This document shows, one piece after another, positions 50,259 to 63,232 of a stretch of DNA of 64,000 nt. A program made the translations under genes and the position numbers. Where the stretch lies: NCBI GenBank assembly GCA_934045905.1, contig CAKOGZ010000083.1, positions 434,001 through 498,000 of the forward strand, written 5' to 3'. Position 1 is the stretch's first letter. Each line of letters starts with the position of its first letter. The notes beneath the pieces were generated by a model. The model searched no databases and was not told where the DNA came from. It worked only from the letters and a program-made list of their open reading frames with translations. The stretch comes from Leuctra nigra. Lineage: Eukaryota; Arthropoda; Insecta; Plecoptera; Leuctridae.

Positions 50259-51880
50259 AACATTAACATGTAAAAAAAAATCTCCCCTCTGCCTCCTGGA
50301 GTCGCCCGACGTTGCCCGGTCAGATAATTTTATAATAAAGTTAGGTTAGGGTAGGTTAGCGAAGCGAGCGAAGCGAGCGTAGCTGACCCTTAACAAGCTT
50401 TAACCTACAGTGCCAAAAAATTGATGAAAACCTATCAGGATTGTGCCCTTCTGCTTCTGAAGGACATAAACTAAGAAATGCGGCGTATCGGAGCGTCTGA
50501 CAGAAAAAAGTGTTTCTGCACTTTTTAAGCCTCTCTCCATCAACTATATGGTGTATCATTTTCAGCTCTCTAAGAGTAATAGATTCGTCACAAAGTAGGA
50601 AACAAACAAAACTTTTTCAATATGACCTACTTCTAAAGTGGCACCCCCCTGTTTTTATCGAATTTTCTTGATGCCTACACAACGTTATGCCGAGAAATGT
50701 AATAAAACACTTTTCGAAAAAAAATAGGCTTATAAATAAAATTATAAAAAAGAACCCCACTCTGCCCCCTTGGAGTCGCCCGACGCTGCCCTGTCAGATT
50801 ATTATATAATAAAGTTAGGTTAATACAGGTTAGCGAAGCGAGCGTAGCTGACTCATCACAAGCTTTAACCTCCATTGACTAAAAAATGGATGAAAACCTA
50901 GGAAATGAGGAAAATCTAAGGAACATTGTTAATTGTTACATTGTTACCTTTGTAGGCTAACCTACATTGTTGGTCAATATACATTGACAAAAAAATGGAT
51001 GAAAATCTATCGGGGGTCGACCCATCAGCTTCTGAATAACATGAACAGTTAATTCCGGCGAATCGGAGAGTCTGACATAAAAAAATGTTTCTGCACTTTT
51101 TAAGCCTCTCACCATCTACTATATAGGGTAACGTTGTCAACTCTCTTAGAGTAATAGATTCGTCACAAAGTAGGAAACAAATAAGAAAATATCAATATGA
51201 GCTACTTCTAAAGTGGCACCCCCCTATTTTTATCGAATTTTCTTGAAGCCTACACAACGTTATGCCGAGAAATGAAATAAAACACTTTTCGAAAATAATA
51301 GGCTTATAAATAAAATTATAAAAAAGAACCCCACTCTGCCCCCTTGGAGTCGCCCGACGCTGCCCTGTCAGATTATTATATAATAAAGTAAGGTTAATAC
51401 AGGTTAGCGAAGCGAGCGTAGCTGACTCATCACAAGCTTTAACCTCCATTGACTAAAAAATGGATGAAAACCTAGGAAATGAAGAAAATCTAAGGAACAT
51501 TGTTAATTGTTACATTGTTACCTTTGTAGGCTAACCTACATTGTTGGTCAATATACATTGACAAAAAAAATGGATGAAAATCTATCGGGGGTCGACCCAT
51601 CAGCTTCTGAATAACATGAACAGTTAATTCCGGCGAATCGGAGAGTCTGACATAAAAAAGTGTTTCTGCACTTTTTAAGCCTCTCACCATCTACTATATA
51701 GGGTAACGTTGTCAACTCTCTTAGAGTAATAGATTCGTCACAAAGTAGGAAACAAATAAAAAAATATCAATATGAGCTACTTCTAAAGTGGCACTCCCCT
51801 ATTTTTATCGAATTTTCTTGAAGCCTACACAACGTTATGCCGAGAAATGAAATAAAACACTTTTCGAAAATAATAGGCTT
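50259..51880. repeat. Satellite unit 29, SLL (GTGCC type)
   Basis: S 50259-50731, L 50732-51305, L 51306-51880. Copy of unit 27 at an offset of 3,243 bp. Confidence 0.95.
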
Positions 51881-53502
51881 AACATTAACATGTAAAAAAA
51901 AATCTCCCCTCTGCCTCCTGGAGTCGCCCGACGTTGCCCGGTCAGATAATTTTATAATAAAGTTAGGTTAGGGTAGGTTAGCGAAGCGAGCGAAGCGAGC
52001 GTAGCTGACCCTTAACAAGCTTTAACCTACAGTGACAAAAAATTGATGAAAACCTATCAGGATTGTGCCCTTCTGCTTCTGAAGGACATAAACTAAGAAA
52101 TGCGGCGTATCGGAGCGTCTGACAGAAAAAAGTGTTTCTGCACTTTTTAAGCCTCTCTCCATCAACTATATGGTGTATCATTTTCAGCTCTCTAAGAGTA
52201 ATAGATTCGTCACAAAGTAGGAAACAAACAAAACTTTTTCAATATGACCTACTTCTAAAGTGGCACCCCCCTGTTTTTATCGAATTTTCTTGATGCCTAC
52301 ACAACGTTATGCCGAGAAATGTAATAAAACACTTTTCGAAAAAAAATAGGCTTATAAATAAAATTATAAAAAAGAACCCCACTCTGCCCCCTTGGAGTCG
52401 CCCGACGCTGCCCTGTCAGATTATTATATAATAAAGTTAAGTTAATACAGGTTAGCGAAGCGAGCGTAGCTGACTCATCACAAGCTTTAACCTCCATTGA
52501 CTTAAAAATGGATGAAAACCTAGGAAATGAGGAAAATCTAAGGAACATTGTTAATTGTTACATTGTTACCTTTGTAGGCTAACCTACATTGTTGGTCAAT
52601 ATACATTGACAAAAAAATGGATGAAAATCTATCGGGGGTCGACCCATCAGCTTCTGAATAACATGAACAGTTAATTCCGGCGAATCGGAGAGTCTGACAT
52701 AAAAAAGTGTTTCTGCACTTTTTAAGCCTCTCACCATCTACTATATAGGGTAACGTTGTCAACTCTCTTAGAGTAATAGATTCGTCACAAAGTAGGAAAC
52801 AAATAAAAAAATATCAATATGAGCTACTTCTAAAGTGGCACCCCCCTATTTTTATCGAATTTTCTTGAAGCCTACACAACGTTATGCCGAGAAATGAAAT
52901 AAAACACTTTTCGAAAAAAAATAGGCTTATAAATAAAATTATAAAAAAGAACCCCACTCTGCTCCCTTGGAGTCGCCCGACGCTGCCCTGTCAGATTATT
53001 ATATAATAAAGTTAGGTTAATACAGGTTAGCGAAGCGAGCGTAGCTGACTCATCACAAGCTTTAACCTCCATTGACTAAAAAATGGATGAAAACCTAGGA
53101 AATGAGGAAAATCTAAGGAACATTGTTAATTGTTACATTGTTACCTTTGTAGGCTAACCTACATTGTTGGTCAATATACATTGACAAAAAAATGGATGAA
53201 AATCTATCGGGGGTCGACCCATCAGCTTCTGAATAACATAAACAGTTAATTCCGGCGAATCGGAGAGTCTGACACAAAAAAGTGTTTCTGCACTTTTTAA
53301 GCCTCTCACCATCTACTATATAGGGTAACGTTGTCAACTCTCTTAGAGTAATAGATTCGTCACAAAGAAGGAAACAAATAAAAAAATATCAATATGAGCT
53401 ACTTCTTAAGTGGCACCCCCCTATTTTTATCGAATTTTCTTGAAGCCTACACAACGTTATGCCGAGAAATGAAATAAAACACTTTTCGAAAATAATAGGC
53501 TT
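51881..53502. repeat. Satellite unit 30, SLL
   Basis: S 51881-52353, L 52354-52928 (GTTAAGTTAATAC), L 52929-53502 (CTCTGCTCCC, CAAAGAAGG). Confidence 0.95.
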
Positions 53503-55124
53503 AACATTAACATGTAAAAAAAAATCTCCCCTCTGCCTCCTGGAGTCGCCCGACGTTGCCCGGTCAGATAATTTTATAATAAAGTTAGGTTAGGGTAGGT
53601 TAGCGAAGCGAGCGAAGCGAGCGTAGCTGACCCTTAACAAGCTTTAACCTACAGTGCCAAAAAATTGATGAAAACCTATCAGGATTGTGCCCTTCTGCTT
53701 CTGAAGGACATAAACTAAGAAATGCGGCGTATCGGAGCGTCTGACAGAAAAAAGTGTTTCTGCACTTTTTAAGCCTCTCTCCATCAACTATATGGTGTAT
53801 CATTTTCAGCTCTCTAAGAGTAATAGATTCGTCACAAAGTAGGAAACAAACAAAACTTTTTCAATATGACCTACTTCTAAAGTGGCACCCCCCTGTTTTT
53901 ATCGAATTTTCTTGATGCCTACACAACGTTATGCCGAGAAATGTAATAAAACACTTTTCGAAAAAAAATAGGCTTATAAATAAAATTATAAAAAAGAACC
54001 CCACTCTGCCCCCTTGGAGTCGCCCGACGCTGCCCTGTCAGATTATTATATAATAAAGTTAGTTTAATACAGGTTAGCGAAGCGAGCGTAGCTGACTCAT
54101 CACAAGCTTTAACCTCCATTGACTTAAAAATGGATGAAAACCTAGGAAATGAGGAAAATCTAAGGAACATTGTTAATTGTTACATTGTTACCTTTGTAGG
54201 CTAACCTACATTGTTGGTCAATATACATTGACAAAAAAATGGATGAAAATCTATCGGGGGTCGACCCATCAGCTTCTGAATAACATGAACAGTTAATTCC
54301 GGCGAATCGGAGAGTCTGACATAAAAAAGTGTTTCTGCACTTTTTAAGCCTCTCACCATCTACTATATAGGGTAACGTTGTCAACTCTCTTAGAGTAATA
54401 GATTCGTCACAAAGTAGGAAACAAATAAAAAAATATCAATATGAGCTACTTCTAAAGTGGCACCCCCCTATTTTTATCGAATTTTCTTGAAGCCTACACA
54501 ACGTTATGCCGAGAAATGAAATAAAACACTTTTCGAAAAAAAATAGGCTTATAAATAAAATTATAAAAAAGAACCCCACTCTGCTCCCTTGGAGTCGCCC
54601 GACGCTGCCCTGTCAGATTATTATATAATAAAGTTAGGTTAATACAGGTTAGCGAAGCGAGCGTAGCTGACTCATCACAAGCTTTAACCTCCATTGACTA
54701 AAAAATGGATGAAAACCTAGGAAATGAGGAAAATCTAAGGAACATTGTTAATTGTTACATTGTTACCTTTGTAGGCTAACCTACATAGTTGGTCAATATA
54801 CATTGACAAAAAAATGGATGAAAATCTATCGGGGGTCGACCCATCAGCTTCTGAATAACATAAACAGTTAATTCCGGCGAATCGGAGAGTCTGACACAAA
54901 AAAGTGTTTCTGCACTTTTTAAGCCTCTCACCATCTACTATATAGGGTAACGTTGTCAACTCTCTTAGAGTAATAGATTCGTCACAAAGTAGGAAACAAA
55001 TAAAAAAATATCAATATGAGCTACTTCTTAAGTGGCACCCCCCTATTTTTATCGAATTTTCTTGAAGCCTACACAACGTTATGCCGAGAAATGAAATAAA
55101 ACACTTTTCGAAAATAATAGGCTT
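53503..55124. repeat. Satellite unit 31, SLL (hybrid)
   Basis: S 53503-53975 is GTGCC type, but L 53976-54550 and L 54551-55124 (CTCTGCTCCC) belong to the alternate unit type. Private changes are GTTAGTTTAATAC and CTACATAGTTGG (about 54,787). It breaks the alternation of the two unit types. Confidence 0.95.
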
Positions 55125-56745
55125 AACATTAACATGTAAAAAAAAATCTCCCCTCTGCCTCCTGGAGTCGCCCGACGTTGCCCGGTCAGATAATTTTATA
55201 ATAAAGTTAGGTTAGGGTAGGTTAGCGAAGCGAGCGAAGCGAGCGTAGCTGACCCTTAACAAGCTTTAACCTACAGTGACAAAAAATTGATGAAAACCTA
55301 TCAGGATTGTGCCCTTCTGCTTCTGAAGGACATAAACTAAGAAATGCGGCGTATCGGAGCGTCTGACAGAAAAAAGTGTTTCTGCACATTTTAAGCCTCT
55401 CTCCATCAACTATATGGTGTATCATTTTCAGCTCTCTAAGAGTAATAAATTCGTCACAAAGTAGGAAACAAACAAAACTTTTTCAATATGACCTACTTCT
55501 AAAGTGGCACCCCCCTGTTTTTATCGAATTTTCTTGATGCCTACACAACGTTATGCCGAGAAATGTAATAAAACACTTTTCGAAAAAAAATAGGCTTATA
55601 AATAAAATTATAAAAAAGAACCCCACTCTGCCCCCTTGGAGTCGCCCGACGCTGCCCTGTCAGATTATTATATAATAAAGTTAGGTTAATACAGGTTAGC
55701 GAAGCGAGCGTAGCTGACTCATCACAAGCTTTAACCTCCATTGACTAAAAAATGGATGAAAACCTAGGAAATGAGGAAAATCTAAGGAACATTGTTAATT
55801 GTTACATTGTTACCTTTGTAGGCTAACTTCATTGTTGGTCAATATACATTGACAAAAAAATGGATGAAAATCTATCGGGGGTCGACCCATCAGCTTCTGA
55901 ATAACATGAACAGTTAATTCCGGCGAATCGGAGAGTCTGACATAAAAAAGTGTTTCTGCACTTTTTAAGCCTCTCACCATCTACTATATAGGGTAACGTT
56001 GTCAACTCTCTTAGAGTAATAGATTCGTCACAAAGTAGGAAACAAATAAAAAAATATCAATATGAGCTACTTCTAAAGTGGCACCCCCCTATTTTTATCG
56101 AATTTTCTTGAAGCCTACACAACGTTATGCCGAGAAATGAAATAAAACACTTTTCGAAAAAAAATAGGCTTATAAATAAAATTATAAAAAAGAACCCCAC
56201 TCTGCCCCCTTGGAGTCGCCCGACGCTGCCCTGTCAGATTATTATATAATAAAGTTAGGTTAATACAGGTTAGCGAAGCGAGCGTAGCTGACTCATCACA
56301 AGCTTTAACCTCCATTGACTAAAAAATGGATGAAAACCTAGGAAATGAGGAAAATCTAAGGAACATTGTTAATTGTTACATTGTTACCTTTGTAGGCTAA
56401 CCTACATTGTTGGTCAATATACATTGACAAAAAAATGGATGAAAATCTATCGGGGGTCGACCCATCAGCTTCTGAATAACATAAACAGTTAATTCCGGCG
56501 AATCGGAGAGTCTGACACAAAAAAGTGTTTCTGCACTTTTTAAGCCTCTCACCATCTACTATATAGGGTAACGTTGTCAACTCTCTTAGAGTAATAGATT
56601 CGTCACAAAGAAGGAAACAAATAAAAAAATATCAATATGAGCTACTTCTTAAGTGGCACCCCCCTATTTTTATCGAATTTTCTTGAAGCCTACACAACGT
56701 TATGCCGAGAAATGAAATAAAACACTTTTCGAAAATAATAGGCTT
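55125..56745. repeat. Satellite unit 32, SLL
   Basis: S 55125-55597 (GCACATTTT), L 55598-56171 (GGCTAACTTCATTG), L 56172-56745. Copy of unit 26 at an offset of 9,730 bp. Confidence 0.95.
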
Positions 56746-58367
56746 AACATTAACATGTAAAAAAAAATCTCCCCTCTGCCTCCTGGAGTCGCCCGACGTT
56801 GCCCGGTCAGATAATTTTATAATAAAGTTAGGTTAGGGTAGGTTAGCGAAGCGAGCGAAGCGAGCGTAGCTGACCCTTAACAAGCTTTAACCTACAGTGC
56901 CAAAAAATTGATGAAAACCTATCAGGATTGTGCCCTTCTGCTTCTGAAGGACATAAACTAAGAAATGCGGCGTATCGGAGCGTCTGACAGAAAAAAGTGT
57001 TTCTGCACTTTTTAAGCCTCTCTCCATCAACTATATGGTGTATCATTTTCAGCTCTCTAAGAGTAATAGATTCGTCACAAAGTAGGAAACAAACAAAACT
57101 TTTTCAATATGACCTACTTCTAAAGTGGCACCCCCCTGTTTTTATCGAATTTTCTTGATGCCTACACAACGTTATGCCGAGAAATGTAATAAAACACTTT
57201 TCGAAAAAAAATAGGCTTATAAATAAAATTATAAAAAAGAACCCCACTCTGCCCCCTTGGAGTCGCCCGACGCTGCCCTGTCAGATTATTATATAATAAA
57301 GTTAGGTTAATACAGGTTAGCGAAGCGAGCGTAGCTGACTCATCACAAGCTTTAACCTCCATTGACTAAAAAATGGATGAAAACCTAGGAAATGAGGAAA
57401 ATCTAAGGAACATTGTTAATTGTTACATTGTTACCTTTGTAGGCTAACCTACATTGTTGGTCAATATACATTGACAAAAAAATGGATGAAAATCTATCGG
57501 GGGTCGACCCATCAGCTTCTGAATAACATGAACAGTTAATTCCGGCGAATCGGAGAGTCTGACATAAAAAAATGTTTCTGCACTTTTTAAGCCTCTCACC
57601 ATCTACTATATAGGGTAACGTTGTCAACTCTCTTAGAGTAATAGATTCGTCACAAAGTAGGAAACAAATAAGAAAATATCAATATGAGCTACTTCTAAAG
57701 TGGCACCCCCCTATTTTTATCGAATTTTCTTGAAGCCTACACAACGTTATGCCGAGAAATGAAATAAAACACTTTTCGAAAATAATAGGCTTATAAATAA
57801 AATTATAAAAAAGAACCCCACTCTGCCCCCTTGGAGTCGCCCGACGCTGCCCTGTCAGATTATTATATAATAAAGTAAGGTTAATACAGGTTAGCGAAGC
57901 GAGCGTAGCTGACTCATCACAAGCTTTAACCTCCATTGACTAAAAAATGGATGAAAACCTAGGAAATGAAGAAAATCTAAGGAACATTGTTAATTGTTAC
58001 ATTGTTACCTTTGTAGGCTAACCTACATTGTTGGTCAATATACATTGACAAAAAAAATGGATGAAAATCTATCGGGGGTCGACCCATCAGCTTCTGAATA
58101 ACATGAACAGTTAATTCCGGCGAATCGGAGAGTCTGACATAAAAAAGTGTTTCTGCACTTTTTAAGCCTCTCACCATCTACTATATAGGGTAACGTTGTC
58201 AACTCTCTTAGAGTAATAGATTCGTCACAAAGTAGGAAACAAATAAAAAAATATCAATATGAGCTACTTCTAAAGTGGCACTCCCCTATTTTTATCGAAT
58301 TTTCTTGAAGCCTACACAACGTTATGCCGAGAAATGAAATAAAACACTTTTCGAAAATAATAGGCTT
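56746..58367. repeat. Satellite unit 33, SLL (GTGCC type)
   Basis: S 56746-57218, L 57219-57792, L 57793-58367. Copy of unit 27 at an offset of 9,730 bp. Confidence 0.95.
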
Positions 58368-59989
58368 AACATTAACATGTAAAAAAAAATCTCCCCTCTG
58401 CCTCCTGGAGTCGCCCGACGTTGCCCGGTCAGATAATTTTATAATAAAGTTAGGTTAGGGTAGGTTAGCGAAGCGAGCGAAGCGAGCGTAGCTGACCCTT
58501 AACAAGCTTTAACCTACAGTGACAAAAAATTGATGAAAACCTATCAGGATTGTGCCCTTCTGCTTCTGAAGGACATAAACTAAGAAATGCGGCGTATCGG
58601 AGCGTCTGACAGAAAAAAGTGTTTCTGCACTTTTTAAGCCTCTCTCCATTATCTATATGGTGTATCATTTTCAGCTCTCTAAGAGTAATAGATTCGTCAC
58701 AAAGTAGGAAACAAACAAAACTTTTTCAATATGACCTACTTCTAAAGTGGCACCCCCCTGTTTTTATCGAATTTTCTTGATGCCTACACAACGTTATGCC
58801 GAGAAATGTAATAAAACACTTTTCGAAAAAAAATAGGCTTATAAATAAAATTATAAAAAAGAACCCCACTCTGCCCCCTTGGAGTCGCCCGACGCTGCCC
58901 TGTCAGATTATTATATAATAAAGTTAAGTTAATACAGGTTAGCGAAGCGAGCGTAGCTGACTCATCACAAGCTTTAACCTCCATTGACTTAAAAATGGAT
59001 GAAAACCTAGGAAATGAGGAAAATCTAAGGAACATTGTTAATTGTTACATTGTTACCTTTGTAGGCTAACCTACATTGTTGGTCAATATACATTGACAAA
59101 AAAATGGATGAAAATCTATCGGGGGTCGACCCATCAGCTTCTGAATAACATGAACAGTTAATTCCGGCGAATCGGAGAGTCTGACATAAAAAAGTGTTTC
59201 TGCACTTTTTAAGCCTCTCACCATCTACTATATAGGGTAACGTTGTCAACTCTCTTAGAGTAATAGATTCGTCACAAAGTAGGAAACAAATAAAAAAATA
59301 TCAATATGAGCTACTTCTAAAGTGGCACCCCCCTATTTTTATCGAATTTTCTTGAAGCCTACACAACGTTATGCCGAGAAATGAAATAAAACACTTTTCG
59401 AAAAAAAATAGGCTTATAAATAAAATTATAAAAAAGAACCCCACTCTGCTCCCTTGGAGTCGCCCGACGCTGCCCTGTCAGATTATTATATAATAAAGTT
59501 AGGTTAATACAGGTTAGCGAAGCGAGCGTAGCTGACTCATCACAAGCTTTAACCTCCATTGACTAAAAAATGGATGAAAACCTAGGAAATGAGGAAAATC
59601 TAAGGAACATTGTTAATTGTTACATTGTTACCTTTGTAGGCTAACCTACATTGTTGGTCAATATACATTGACAAAAAAATGGATGAAAATCTATCGGGGG
59701 TCGACCCATCAGCTTCTGAATAACATAAACAGTTAATTCCGGCGAATCGGAGAGTCTGACACAAAAAAGTGTTTCTGCACTTTTTAAGCCTCTCACCATC
59801 TACTATATAGGGTAACGTTGTCAACTCTCTTAGAGTAATAGATTCGTCACAAAGAAGGAAACAAATAAAAAAATATCAATATGAGCTACTTCTTAAGTGG
59901 CACCCCCCTATTTTTATCGAATTTTCTTGAAGCCTACACAACGTTATGCCGAGAAATGAAATAAAACACTTTTCGAAAATAATAGGCTT
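58368..59989. repeat. Satellite unit 34, SLL
   Basis: S 58368-58840 (CTCCATTATCTAT as in unit 28), L 58841-59415 (GTTAAGTTAATAC), L 59416-59989 (CTCTGCTCCC). Similarity to unit 28 stops after the S. Confidence 0.95.
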
Positions 59990-61610
59990 AACATTAACAT
60001 GTAAAAAAAAATCTCCCCTCTGCCTCCTGGAGTCGCCCGACGTTGCCCGGTCAGATAATTTTATAATAAAGTTAGGTTAGGGTAGGTTAGCGAAGCGAGC
60101 GAAGCGAGCGTAGCTGACCCTTAACAAGCTTTAACCTACAGTGCCAAAAAATTGATGAAAACCTATCAGGATTGTGCCCTTCTGCTTCTGAAGGACATAA
60201 ACTAAGAAATGCGGCGTATCGGAGCGTCTGACAGAAAAAAGTGTTTCTGCACTTTTTAAGCCTCTCTCCATCAACTATATGGTGTATCATTTTCAGCTCT
60301 CTAAGAGTAATAGATTCGTCACAAAGTAGGAAACAAACAAAACTTTTTCAATATGACCTACTTCTAAAGTGGCACCCCCCTGTTTTTATCGAATTTTCTT
60401 GATGCCTACACAACGTTATGCCGAGAAATGTAATAAAACACTTTTCGAAAAAAAATAGGCTTATAAATAAAATTATAAAAAAGAACCCCACTCTGCCCCC
60501 TTGGAGTCGCCCGACGCTGCCCTGTCAGATTATTATATAATAAAGTTAGGTTAATACAGGTTAGCGAAGCGAGCGTAGCTGACTCATCACAAGCTTTAAC
60601 CTCCATTGACTAAAAAATGGATGAAAACCTAGGAAATGAGGAAAATCTAAGGAACATTGTTAATTGTTACATTGTTACCTTTGTAGGCTAACCTACATTG
60701 TTGGTCAATATACATTGACAAAAAAATGGATGAAAATCTATCGGGGGTCGACCCATCAGCTTCTGAATAACATGAACAGTTAATTCCGGCGAATCGGAGA
60801 GTCTGACATAAAAAATGTTTCTGCACTTTTTAAGCCTCTCACCATCTACTATATAGGGTAACGTTGTCAACTCTCTTAGAGTAATAGATTCGTCACAAAG
60901 TAGGAAACAAATAAGAAAATATCAATATGAGCTACTTCTAAAGTGGCACCCCCCTATTTTTATCGAATTTTCTTGAAGCCTACACAACGTTATGCCGAGA
61001 AATGAAATAAAACACTTTTCGAAAATAATAGGCTTATAAATAAAATTATAAAAAAGAACCCCACTCTGCCCCCTTGGAGTCGCCCGACGCTGCCCTGTCA
61101 GATTATTATATAATAAAGTAAGGTTAATACAGGTTAGCGAAGCGAGCGTAGCTGACTCATCACAAGCTTTAACCTCCATTGACTAAAAAATGGATGAAAA
61201 CCTAGGAAATGAAGAAAATCTAAGGAACATTGTTAATTGTTACATTGTTACCTTTGTAGGCTAACCTACATTGTTGGTCAATATACATTGACAAAAAAAA
61301 TGGATGAAAATCTATCGGGGGTCGACCCATCAGCTTCTGAATAACATGAACAGTTAATTCCGGCGAATCGGAGAGTCTGACATAAAAAAGTGTTTCTGCA
61401 CTTTTTAAGCCTCTCACCATCTACTATATAGGGTAACGTTGTCAACTCTCTTAGAGTAATAGATTCGTCACAAAGTAGGAAACAAATAAAAAAATATCAA
61501 TATGAGCTACTTCTAAAGTGGCACTCCCCTATTTTTATCGAATTTTCTTGAAGCCTACACAACGTTATGCCGAGAAATGAAATAAAACACTTTTCGAAAA
61601 TAATAGGCTT
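59990..61610. repeat. Satellite unit 35, SLL (GTGCC type)
   Basis: S 59990-60462, L 60463-61035, L 61036-61610. The first L has a 1-bp shorter A run before TGTTTCTG (about 60,814) than its relatives, giving a 573-bp monomer. Confidence 0.95.
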
Positions 61611-63232
61611 AACATTAACATGTAAAAAAAAATCTCCCCTCTGCCTCCTGGAGTCGCCCGACGTTGCCCGGTCAGATAATTTTATAATAAAGTTAGGTTA
61701 GGGTAGGTTAGCGAAGCGAGCGAAGCGAGCGTAGCTGACCCTTAACAAGCTTTAACCTACAGTGACAAAAAATTGATGAAAACCTATCAGGATTGTGCCC
61801 TTCTGCTTCTGAAGGACATAAACTAAGAAATGCGGCGTATCGGAGCGTCTGACAGAAAAAAGTGTTTCTGCACTTTTTAAGCCTCTCTCCATCATCTATA
61901 TGGTGTATCATTTTCAGCTCTCTAAGAGTAATAGATTCGTCACAAAGTAGGAAACAAACAAAACTTTTTCAATATGACCTACTTCTAAAGTGGCACCCCC
62001 CTGTTTTTATCGAATTTTCTTGATGCCTACACAACGTTATGCCGAGAAATGTAATAAAACACTTTTCGAAAAAAAATAGGCTTATAAATAAAATTATAAA
62101 AAAGAACCCCACTCTGCCCCCTTGGAGTCGCCCGACGCTGCCCTGTCAGATTATTATATAATAAAGTTAAGTTAATACAGGTTAGCGAAGCGAGCGTAGC
62201 TGACTCATCACAAGCTTTAACCTCCATTGACTTAAAAATGGATGAAAACCTAGGAAATGAGGAAAATCTAAGGAACATTGTTAATTGTTACATTGTTACC
62301 TTTGTAGGCTAACCTACATTGTTGGTCAATATACATTGACAAAAAAATGGATGAAAATCTATCGGGGGTCGACCCATCAGCTTCTGAATAACATGAACAG
62401 TTAATTCCGGCGAATCGGAGAGTCTGACATAAAAAAGTGTTTCTGCACTTTTTAAGCCTCTCACCATCTACTATATAGGGTAACGTTGTCAACTCTCTTA
62501 GAGTAATAGATTCGTCACAAAGTAGGAAACAAATAAAAAAATATCAAAATGAGCTACTTCTAAAGTGGCACCCCCCTATTTTTATCGAATTTTCTTGAAG
62601 CCTACACAACGTTATGCCGAGAAATGAAATAAAACACTTTTCGAAAAAAAATAGGCTTATAAATAAAATTATAAAAAAGAACCCCACTCTGCTCCCTTGG
62701 AGTCGCCCGACGCTGCCCTGTCAGATTATTATATAATAAAGTTAGGTTAATACAGGTTAGCGAAGCGAGCGTAGCTGACTCATCACAAGCTTTAACCTCC
62801 ATTGACTAAAAAATGGATGAAAACCTAGGAAATGAGGAAAATCTAAGGAACATTGTTAATTGTTACATTGTTACCTTTGTAGGCTAACCTACATTGTTGG
62901 TCAATATACATTGACAAAAAAATGGATGAAAATCTATCGGGGGTCGACCCATCAGCTTCTGAATAACATAAACAGTTAATTCCGGCGAATCGGAGAGTCT
63001 GACACAAAAAAGTGTTTCTGCACTTTTTAAGCCTCTCACCATCTACTATATAGGGTAACGTTGTCAACTCTCTTAGAGTAATAGATTCGTCACAAAGAAG
63101 GAAACAAATAAAAAAATATCAATATGAGCTACTTCTTAAGTGGCACCCCCCTATTTTTATCGAATTTTCTTGAAGCCTACACAACGTTATGCCGAGAAAT
63201 GAAATAAAACACTTTTCGAAAATAATAGGCTT
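61611..63232. repeat. Satellite unit 36, SLL
   Basis: S 61611-62083, L 62084-62658 (GTTAAGTTAATAC, private ATATCAAAATGAGC), L 62659-63232 (CTCTGCTCCC). Confidence 0.95.

Larger units (their letters stand above)
54160..58685. repeat. Segment similar to 44,430-48,955 at an offset of 9,730 bp, copy 2
   Basis: Matches units 25-28 in variant order. CTACATAGTTGG (about 54,787) is private to this copy, and ATAGTTTCG (about 48,961) is private to the other. Confidence 0.75.
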